Shown piece by piece: positions 8,099 through 13,176 of a stretch of DNA of 32,467 bases; the first letter of the stretch is position 1; the number at the start of each line of letters is the position of its first letter. Under the pieces are notes generated by a model. That model did no database searches and was not told the origin of the DNA. It was given only the letters and a program-made list of their open reading frames with translations. Where the stretch lies: contig CAYVUI010000045.1 of the NCBI GenBank assembly GCA_964454745.1, positions 1-32,467 of the forward strand. The letters are read 5' to 3'. This DNA comes from CAYVUI01 sp964454745. GTDB lineage: Bacteria; Planctomycetota; Phycisphaerae; Sedimentisphaerales; Anaerohalosphaeraceae. A program made the translations under genes and the position numbers.

Positions 8099-9508
8099 AT
8101 GAACACCATTTTCACGGATGAAATCGAGGCAATTCTTCAGGCCCTCTCGGAACGCCTGGGACAGCAGAAGTACAGGGTTTGGTTTAAGAATTCGACAAAA
8201 TTTACTCTCGCCGAGGAAATTCTTGAGATTGGCGTGCCGAATCATTTTATCGGCAGTTGGATTGAGAGCCATTTTCTCTCGGATATTTGTTACTGTGTCA
8301 AATCGGTAACGGGGCGGGAGTATAAGATTACCTTCCAAATTGACCCGGCGCTTTCGCAAAGCCAGCGCAAGTCGATTTTGGATTCGCAGGCCCAGCATGT
8401 CACCCGTGCCAACAGCACTTCGACCCGCCGGCGGATTCGCCCTTCCGCGGTTCAGCCGGGCGACAACAGCAATCACCGGCTGAGTAATTTTGTGGTTGGT
8501 TCCGGCAATGAGCTGGCGTACAACGCGGCCTCTTCGGTCGTCAATGCTGAAAAGAGTCCGTTTAATCCGCTTTTTATCCACGGCGGATACGGACTGGGCA
8601 AGACCCACCTGCTCCAGGGACTGTGCTATGAATATCGTGCCAAGCACCCCGGGGCCCGCTCTCTGTATGTTTCGGCGGAGGATTTTGCCAACCAGTTTGT
8701 CCTGGCACTGAAGACACAAAAGCTCGATGTATTCCGCACGAAGTTTCGCAACCTCGAACTTTTAGCGATTGACGATATCCACTTCCTTGCAAGTAAACCC
8801 TCGATGCAGGAAGAATTTCTCCACACGTTCAATACGATTGACCTGGCGGGCAAGCAGGTTGTCCTGGTCTCAGACGCGCATCCTAAGATGATCGGCAAGC
8901 TGACCGAAAAACTCGTCAACAGATTTGTATCCGGCATGGTCGTAAAGATCGAGACGCCGGACCGGAACACTCGCGTGCAAATCTGTAATAACTGGGCAAA
9001 GAATATGGATAAGGACATCCCAGCTGATGTAATTGACTACATTGCCGAGAATATGCGCACCAATGTCAGGGAGCTGGAAGGTGCGCTGCTCAAGCTGGTC
9101 GCTTTTGCTTCTTTGAGCAAATCCGCCGTAAGCTTGGCTATGGCACAGGAGGTGCTGGCTGACCATATCTCGAGAACGGACCCCATCGTTCATATCTCGG
9201 ATATCGCGTCAGCCGTGACGACGTATTTCGGGGTGACTACTGCCGATATTTACTCCTCGAAGAAGGACCGTACCGTGAGCCTTGCCCGCTCTTTTACAAT
9301 GTATCTTTCGCGAAAATATACGCGGATGAGCTTCCCGGAGATCGGCAAACTGCTTGGCGGCAAGAATCATGCGACGGTGATCCTGGCCTGCCGGAAAGTC
9401 GAAGACCTGGTCAAACGCAATGCGGATATAAAGTGGATCGGCCAGAGTGGTAATCGCATTACCAAGGCGCCGTTAGCGCTCAACCAGTTGATCGAATCGA
9501 TCTCCTGA
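8099..9508 (+). CDS. dnaA: Chromosomal replication initiator DnaA, copy 1 (divergent DNA-binding motif)
   Basis: This 469-residue protein has all four DnaA domains. Domain I begins FTDEIEAILQALSERL. Domain III has Walker A GGYGLGKT (about 161-168), Walker B LLAIDDIH (about 221-228), an arginine in VNRF (about 274) and NVRELEGAL. Domain IV holds the DnaA signature. Unlike canonical DnaA, the region after VNRF is VSGM rather than -WGL, and the recognition motif reads GGKNHATVILACRK instead of GGRDHTTV-HACRK. Relative to E. coli, D433 becomes N, T435 becomes A and Q408 becomes S, while H434 and T436 are kept. ATG 8099 has GGAG at 8086-8089, nine bases upstream; earlier in-frame ATGs at 8078 and 8084 lack this. 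It is preceded by the DnaA-box cluster. A second dnaA lies at 25707-27029. Confidence 0.95.
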   Translation: MNTIFTDEIEAILQALSERLGQQKYRVWFKNSTKFTLAEEILEIGVPNHFIGSWIESHFLSDICYCVKSVTGREYKITFQIDPALSQSQRKSILDSQAQHVTRANSTSTRRRIRPSAVQPGDNSNHRLSNFVVGSGNELAYNAASSVVNAEKSPFNPLFIHGGYGLGKTHLLQGLCYEYRAKHPGARSLYVSAEDFANQFVLALKTQKLDVFRTKFRNLELLAIDDIHFLASKPSMQEEFLHTFNTIDLAGKQVVLVSDAHPKMIGKLTEKLVNRFVSGMVVKIETPDRNTRVQICNNWAKNMDKDIPADVIDYIAENMRTNVRELEGALLKLVAFASLSKSAVSLAMAQEVLADHISRTDPIVHISDIASAVTTYFGVTTADIYSSKKDRTVSLARSFTMYLSRKYTRMSFPEIGKLLGGKNHATVILACRKVEDLVKRNADIKWIGQSGNRITKAPLALNQLIESIS

Positions 9509-9548
9509 GCGGGAAACTGCGACAATGCTGCATTTTGGCCGGGGTGTG

Positions 9549-9584
9549 AAAAAAAAGCAGCGCCGAAGGAGGACGACGCTGCTT
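9549..9584 (-). terminator. Leftward rho-independent terminator just after dnaA copy 1
   Basis: AAGCAGCG (9555-9562) pairs with CGCTGCTT (9577-9584). Read on the minus strand the hairpin is followed by eight T (complement of the A run at 9549-9556). On the plus strand only AAAATG follows, so it is a good leftward terminator and a poor rightward one. No minus-strand gene is seen to the right. It may block antisense transcription into dnaA. Confidence 0.55.
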
Positions 9585-9680
9585 AAAATGAGGCGGGCAA
9601 TCTAGTGCAATTTTTTGGAGGAGTTTATTTATTTTATTAACTCCCGCTTCACTTCTATCTACGAATCTGGTGTTCATGAG

Positions 9681-9720
9681 TTCGTGATAATTGTCACGAA
9701 TCCGAAATATTCCCCATATT
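9681..9720 (+). promoter_or_regulatory. Operator-like palindrome overlapping a possible promoter
   Basis: TTCGTGA (9681-9687) and TCACGAA (9694-9700) form a near-perfect 20-base palindrome centred on AATT. Its right half overlaps TTGTCA (9691-9696), a 5/6 match to -35. This is followed after 18 bases by CATATT (9715-9720), a weaker 4/6 match to -10. A transcript would start near 9727 and cover the 30-codon ORF at 9802. A repressor bound at the palindrome would block such a promoter. Confidence 0.4.
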
Positions 9721-9749
9721 CTATCGGAGAAAATCCCTGTTTTTTGCGC

Positions 9750-9777
9750 AAAAAAAAGGCCCCGATCCGTCGGGGCC
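9750..9777 (-). terminator. Strong GC hairpin with leftward T-tract
   Basis: GGCCCCGA (9758-9765) pairs perfectly with TCGGGGCC (9770-9777) around a TCCG loop. The A run at 9750-9757 gives eight T on the minus strand, making a textbook leftward terminator. On the plus strand it is followed by GATTTATATT and then the Shine-Dalgarno at 9789, so it could also be a leader hairpin for the 30-codon ORF. A 16-base palindrome of T6-GCGC-A6 (9740-9755) abuts it. Confidence 0.6.
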
Positions 9778-9801
9778 GATTTATATTGAAAGGAGGTAAA
9801 A

Positions 9802-9894
9802 ATGACTATGTTAGCAATTCTTAACTCACTGTACGCGAAATGGATTGGCCGGTTCGGGAAGAAAACGAAAATACGGCGTTTTTTTTGTCCGTAA
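9802..9894 (+). CDS. Candidate 30-residue basic amphipathic peptide
   Basis: A short frame starts at ATG 9802 and ends at TAA 9892-9894. Its support is the ribosome-binding site: AAAGGAGGT (9789-9797) is a perfect anti-SD match placed five bases before the ATG, the best such site in the window. The 30-residue peptide begins MTMLAILNSLYAKW, continues IGRFGKKTKIRR and ends FFCP. The N-terminal half is hydrophobic and the C-terminal half strongly basic. I do not recognise it. An operator-like palindrome, a possible promoter and a GC hairpin lie upstream. Leftward terminators nearby would suit an antisense RNA, as in type I toxin-antitoxin loci, but no antisense promoter was found. A T8 run near the end could cause slippage. 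ATG 9808 is an alternative start. Confidence 0.45.
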   Translation: MTMLAILNSLYAKWIGRFGKKTKIRRFFCP

Positions 9895-9991
9895 AGCGGC
9901 GTCATTTGCGGTTGGGGTGAATTGTTTTGATACGGGCGATATTATCGGTTACACTAAATGTTTGGTATTGTCACTCTTTGGAGTCTGAAAT

Positions 9992-10441
9992 ATGGAATAT
10001 GCTGTAGGACAAACCGGCCGGGTGATTGCGGCACGCCTTACAGAGGGCGAGTTGCTGTATGATTCAATTGAATCCCTGGCGGAAAAGGAAAATATCAAGT
10101 CCGCCGCGGTCTTGATTACCGGCGGGATGCGAAAGGCCAAAGTGGTCGTCGGTCCGCTCCAGGAAACGCCCAAACTGGAGCCGAATTTCCGGGAATTTAC
10201 CGGCCCGGGTGAAACCTTCGGCGTGGGTACGCTCTATTGCGACGACGAAGGCAAACCCAAACTGCACTTGCATGCCGGGATGCAGCGGGACCGGGATGTC
10301 GTCGTCGGATGCCCGCGCGGCGGTGCTTCTACGTTTTTGATCCTGGAAGTCACGATCATCGAGATTACGGGTATTGACGCGGCCCGGCTGCCCGATCCGA
10401 AAATGGGCCTCAAACTCTTGACCATCAAATCTTCGGAGTAA
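9992..10441 (+). CDS. PPC/DUF296 domain protein
   Basis: This 149-residue protein is a single PPC (plants and prokaryotes conserved, DUF296) domain. The start GRVIAARLTEGELLYDSIESLAEKE, the core SAAVLITGGMRKAKVVVG and the histidine-rich KPKLHLHAGM (about 89-98) followed by GCPRGGAS match the family. The clustered histidines bind metal in known structures. Bacterial members form trimers and are often annotated as DNA-binding, by analogy with plant AT-hook proteins, but their role is not settled. There is no AT-hook here. ATG 9992 has GGAG eight bases upstream. The GGAG overlapping its stop lies 12 bases before the 36-residue membrane peptide, so the two may be cotranscribed. Confidence 0.85.
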   Translation: MEYAVGQTGRVIAARLTEGELLYDSIESLAEKENIKSAAVLITGGMRKAKVVVGPLQETPKLEPNFREFTGPGETFGVGTLYCDDEGKPKLHLHAGMQRDRDVVVGCPRGGASTFLILEVTIIEITGIDAARLPDPKMGLKLLTIKSSE

Positions 10442-10450
10442 AAAGCTGCC

Positions 10451-10561
10451 ATGATGCATGACATTCTCTCCATGATGCTCAGCCAGGGCGAAGTGATGGT
10501 TATTGTTGTCATCACGGCCATCCTTGTGTTCATCATCGCCCGCAAGACAAAGAAGAAGTGA
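10451..10561 (+). CDS. Candidate 36-residue single-pass membrane peptide
   Basis: A short frame from ATG 10451 to TGA 10559-10561 encodes 36 residues. It starts MMHDILSMMLSQGE, followed by one hydrophobic segment (VMVIVVITAILVFIIA, about residues 15-30) and a basic tail RKTKKK. This is a well-formed membrane anchor with the positive end cytoplasmic. It lies ten bases after the PPC gene stop; GGAG inside the end of that gene is 12 bases upstream, which suggests weak or coupled translation. A hairpin terminator follows at once (10563-10594). The product is unknown. The membrane-segment pattern would be unlikely in random sequence, which is the main reason for the call. Confidence 0.5.
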   Translation: MMHDILSMMLSQGEVMVIVVITAILVFIIARKTKKK

Positions 10562-10562
10562 T

Positions 10563-10594
10563 AAAAAAAACAAAGGCTCGCAATGAGCCTTTGT
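10563..10594 (-). terminator. Terminator for the PEP-CTERM gene, possibly bidirectional
   Basis: ACAAAGGCTC (10570-10579) pairs with GAGCCTTTGT (10585-10594) around a 5-base loop. On the minus strand the hairpin is followed by a run of T (complement of the A run at 10563-10570), about 85 bases after the PEP-CTERM stop. On the plus strand the tail is TTTGTCTGTCC, a weaker terminator for the PPC/membrane-peptide pair. Confidence 0.7.
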
Positions 10595-10677
10595 CTGTCC
10601 CCGACGTACTGAAAAAGATGTCATTACGGGTAATAAAAACATCTTACCAGCACAATGTCCTGGTCTATTCGCGTTGA

Positions 10678-11253
10678 TTACTTTCTCCGTTTACGAAGCA
10701 TCAGCCCGCCGGCGGTAAGCAAAAAGATTGATGCAGGTTCCGGGACGATATCCGTATACACCTGGATGTATATGTCGTCGTAGGTTCCTGCGGTGCCGAT
10801 CAGCTTGACCTGCTGGATGTTGCCAAGGTTCAGCCCCTGCGTATCGGCCAGTGTCCAGTTTGACATCAGTCCATAGAAGGTGTACGAACCATTCGTTCCC
10901 TGGATTTCGACGCGTTCGCCCGGTCCCTTGAATTCCATCCATACGCGCTCTACGCACTGGTTTTCTTCAAGGTCAAACGTGATGACATCCACGGTGTTTT
11001 GCAGGTACAGCACGGCATTAACGTTAGGGTAAAGAGATTCAAACTTGAACGAATGTTTCCACGTGGGAATCGAGCTGTTATTAATAGCAAGATCGTGCAC
11101 AAAGACCGATGACGCAAATGCGGTCGAGTATCCGCCGGTCTGGTCGTGAATGTAGTCCTCGATGACTACGCTCGCTGCGCGCACTGTGCCCGCTGAAAAA
11201 ATCAGCATCAGCCCAGTGATGAGCGCGATGACAAAAATACCTGGGTTTCGCAT
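10678..11253 (-). CDS. PEP-CTERM sorting-domain protein
   Basis: This 191-residue secreted protein has an N-terminal signal peptide (MRNPGIFVIALITGLMLIFSAG, cleavage likely after VRA). It ends in a PEP-CTERM sorting signal: VPEPAS, a short hydrophobic segment (IFLLTAGGLML) and RKRRK. In known systems this tail is recognised and cut by an exosortase, and the protein goes to the cell surface or extracellular matrix. No exosortase gene is in the window. The middle (about 28-165) looks beta-rich and has no family I can name. The ATG at 11253 has GGAGG eight bases upstream. It is monocistronic, with its own terminator downstream. Confidence 0.9.
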   Translation of the reverse strand: MRNPGIFVIALITGLMLIFSAGTVRAASVVIEDYIHDQTGGYSTAFASSVFVHDLAINNSSIPTWKHSFKFESLYPNVNAVLYLQNTVDVITFDLEENQCVERVWMEFKGPGERVEIQGTNGSYTFYGLMSNWTLADTQGLNLGNIQQVKLIGTAGTYDDIYIQVYTDIVPEPASIFLLTAGGLMLRKRRK

Positions 11254-11607
11254 GAAACCACCCTCCGAATATTGACTTATCCCTAATACTAAATTCGGCG
11301 CACTTACAACATACGTGCGATTACAACAAAACGGTGGTTTCCCTCCTATTCCTGCTTCTTAACAAAGAGCCGACGGCGCAGTTTGCTATGCTGGTTGGCG
11401 CACAAACATCACACGTCAAAGTTTCGGTAGTTTTCGTCCTCTCACTCCATGAAAGTATACCTACATTACCACAGTTATTATCGGATGTCAAGGTTTATTT
11501 TAAAATAGGTAAAATTTTTTCACACTGGGATTGTGAATATTTGCGGTGAATAAAATGGGGTTTATTCCCATAAAAAAGTGGTTTACGTTGAATTTTCCCA
11601 TTTTTAC
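11254..11607. other. AT-rich intergenic region
   Basis: No convincing gene. Next to the PEP-CTERM start there is a CGCAC/GTGCG inverted pair (11299-11303, 11315-11319) interleaved with two direct copies of TTACAACA (11304-11311, 11321-11328), a possible regulator site. A 71-codon plus frame at 11334-11549 has no ribosome-binding site or recognisable domain and was not called. Composition is clearly more AT-rich than the core genes. Confidence 0.5.
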
Positions 11608-11635
11608 TTGACTTCATGTCGACCTGTGATATAAA
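11608..11635 (+). promoter_or_regulatory. Sigma-70 type promoter of a short transcription unit
   Basis: TTGACT (11608-11613, 5/6 match), a 16-base spacer and TATAAA (11630-11635) form a strong promoter in a gene-free stretch. Transcription should start near 11642 and end at the terminator at 11808-11831, giving an RNA of about 190 bases. Confidence 0.6.
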
Positions 11636-11666
11636 CAAAATCAACCTTAGAGTTTGAAAGGGGGTT

Positions 11667-11756
11667 ATGATGAAAAAAGCAAAGCAGTACCACAGGCGGG
11701 TGGTTTCAAGGAGGATGTATGTCTCGCGGCAGAATTTGTTATGGAAGCCCTATTGA
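11667..11756 (+). CDS. Candidate 29-residue highly basic peptide
   Basis: ATG 11667 (or 11670) follows AAAGGGGG by a few bases and the frame closes with TGA at 11754-11756. The 29-residue peptide starts MMKKAKQYHRRVVSRR and ends LLWKPY; about a third of its residues are K or R. It is unlike the small ribosomal proteins I know (L34, L36, Thx). A second frame inside the same RNA, from ATG 11719, has an even better ribosome-binding site (AAGGAGG) but only 18 codons. Either frame, or the RNA itself, may be the functional product. The frame lies between a good promoter and a good terminator, which supports a real transcript more than a real protein. Confidence 0.4.
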   Translation: MMKKAKQYHRRVVSRRMYVSRQNLLWKPY

Positions 11757-11775
11757 ACTGCCCCCGCACCTGTAG
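11719..11775 (+). CDS. Candidate 18-residue peptide overlapping the basic peptide
   Basis: ATG 11719 follows AAGGAGG (11708-11714) by four bases and closes at TAG 11773-11775. The peptide is MSRGRICYGSPIELPPHL. It overlaps the 29-residue frame in another phase. The strong ribosome-binding site is the only support; the length is too short to judge by composition. Confidence 0.25.
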   Translation: MSRGRICYGSPIELPPHL

Positions 11776-11807
11776 ATATACAACGAGCTAAGGATGGGGT
11801 TTATATG

Positions 11808-11831
11808 GGGCTGAAGGATCAGCCCTTTTTT
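11808..11831 (+). terminator. Rho-independent terminator of the short unit
   Basis: GGGCTGA (11808-11814) pairs perfectly with TCAGCCC (11819-11825) around AGGA, followed by six T. It is a textbook rightward terminator about 195 bases after the promoter at 11608. Confidence 0.85.
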
Positions 11832-12051
11832 ATGCGCTCCTAGGGGGTTGTGTCGTACCCAATAAACTCGCTTAAATAGGTTGCCTGAGCCCCGAGACAT
11901 GAAATGCCTGCAAGGACCCAGGCACACCTTCTGCATGCTTGTTTTCTTTTATAACATCTTCGTATCGACAGATTTGTAATGGGGCTTAATCTCAAAATTA
12001 CGTATCCAAGTAAATGTGGACCTTTAATGCGTGCATCAATATCGGTTCAGG

Positions 12052-12822
12052 TCAGGGATGCATGGGGCAGTATCCCATTTCATCGCAGAGATCCTTGATT
12101 TGACTCCAGACGTTTGGATCACGGATGATCTCGACAGCGACCGGGAAGATCAAGCATTCTTCCTGGGTCAGATGATCCGTCAGGCTCTCAATGAGATATT
12201 TTGAAATTGAATTGAGCCGGATTTTAAAGTCTTTGAGGCGTTTTTCGTCAAAACTTGCGATCAGCCGGACCAGGTCGGAGATTGCGATTTTGATGTAAAC
12301 ATGATCCCCCTGGCTGGTTTGGGTCAATGAAGTCCACCCGAACTTTGCAAGATATGGATAGATCATATCGTCTTCTCGCTCGAAGTGCTGGCGGATGGCG
12401 TCGAGGTGCTCGATGATATGACAGAGCTTACGAAACGGGCTGCTGATATCGGTAAGTTGTTTGCTGTCTTGGATTTCCTTGTTCACATCTTCAAGATCCG
12501 CCAAAAAGCACCTTAATAAATCGTGTTCCGCAATGCACAGCCGCAGGACGTGATTGGCGGGAATGCAATCCCGGATATCGACGGCCCCGTTTTCGTCGCA
12601 AACCCCCATCAATAAAAAAGATGCGGACAGATGGCGGGCAAGATGTTCAGAGTAGCCGGATTTGATGAGGTCTTTCTGGGCTTGTTCAAGCTCGCCGGGC
12701 AGGATTCGCGGGAACAAATCGTGGGCTTCCTGGCGGAGTTGATCAATATTTGTGGACTTATTGATTTTCTGCAGTAACTTCGCAAGTGCTTTTCTGTGGC
12801 TGGATGGCTGGGTCTTTCCCAT
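12052..12822 (-). CDS. DUF438-hemerythrin domain protein
   Basis: This 256-residue cytoplasmic protein has two parts. Residues about 5-80 match the DUF438 helical domain (ALAKLLQKINKSTNIDQLRQEAHDLFPRI, then ELEQAQKDLIKSGYSEHLARHLSASFLLMG). Residues about 95-250 form a hemerythrin-like four-helix bundle: HDLLRCF, HLDAIRQHFEREDDMIYPYLAKFG, GDHVYIKI and HLTQEECLIFPVA supply the histidines and acidic residues that hold a di-iron site. Hemerythrin-like proteins sense or store oxygen, NO or iron. The PAS domain found in some DUF438 proteins is absent. I chose ATG 12822 with GAAAGG nine bases upstream; an in-frame TTG at 12924 would add 34 unconserved residues. It stands alone. A TTTTGAT/ATCAAAA pair (12964-12970, 12984-12990) lies upstream. 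Confidence 0.85.
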   Translation of the reverse strand: MGKTQPSSHRKALAKLLQKINKSTNIDQLRQEAHDLFPRILPGELEQAQKDLIKSGYSEHLARHLSASFLLMGVCDENGAVDIRDCIPANHVLRLCIAEHDLLRCFLADLEDVNKEIQDSKQLTDISSPFRKLCHIIEHLDAIRQHFEREDDMIYPYLAKFGWTSLTQTSQGDHVYIKIAISDLVRLIASFDEKRLKDFKIRLNSISKYLIESLTDHLTQEECLIFPVAVEIIRDPNVWSQIKDLCDEMGYCPMHP

Positions 12823-13176
12823 TTGGTTTTGCCTTTCTTTTTCCTGATTCTCTGCCTGTACCTGTTTTTTACATTTTATTCCGGCCCATGTCAGGGCCAG
12901 ATGTGGGTATTTGTCAATGTCCAATAAATTGATGTAATTACTACAAATTTCGGGGGCTTTGGGTTTTGATATTTTTTTCAGGGATCAAAAAAATGTTTTT
13001 CGGATGCATAAATCCATATTTTTTTATAGCACGTGACGTTCAAGGGGGCGTGGAAATGTCATACTAATCCTTGATTTTTTGTGCCAAATATGATAAATAT
13101 ACTTCAGTAGGTATGCAAAATGCACGTAGTAACAATAGCTTCATCTTATGTTTCGTTTTTCAGGGGTAGAGGCAGT
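12823..13176. other. Divergent intergenic region, AT-rich
   Basis: No gene seen. TTTTGAT (12964-12970) and ATCAAAA (12984-12990) form a 7-bp inverted repeat with a 13-base spacer, too wide for an FNR-type site (spacer 4). Possible weak promoter elements for the rightward gene lie near 13068-13100 (TTGATT, 17 bases, TAAATA). Confidence 0.4.

Noticed and set aside
11299..11328. Riboswitch or sigma-54 promoter upstream of the PEP-CTERM gene
   Set aside because: Only short repeats are present; no GG-N10-GC sigma-54 pattern or known riboswitch core could be found.
11334..11549. 71-codon plus-strand frame upstream of the short transcription unit
   Set aside because: No ribosome-binding site, no domain, AT-rich with no coding pattern I can see.
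11739..11936. 65-codon minus-strand frame
   Set aside because: It is antisense to the short promoter-terminator unit and has no start signal or family resemblance.
12964..12990. TTTTGAT/ATCAAAA as an FNR-type site for the hemerythrin gene
   Set aside because: The spacer is 13 bases, whereas FNR/CRP sites need 4-6, so only an unnamed inverted repeat can be claimed.
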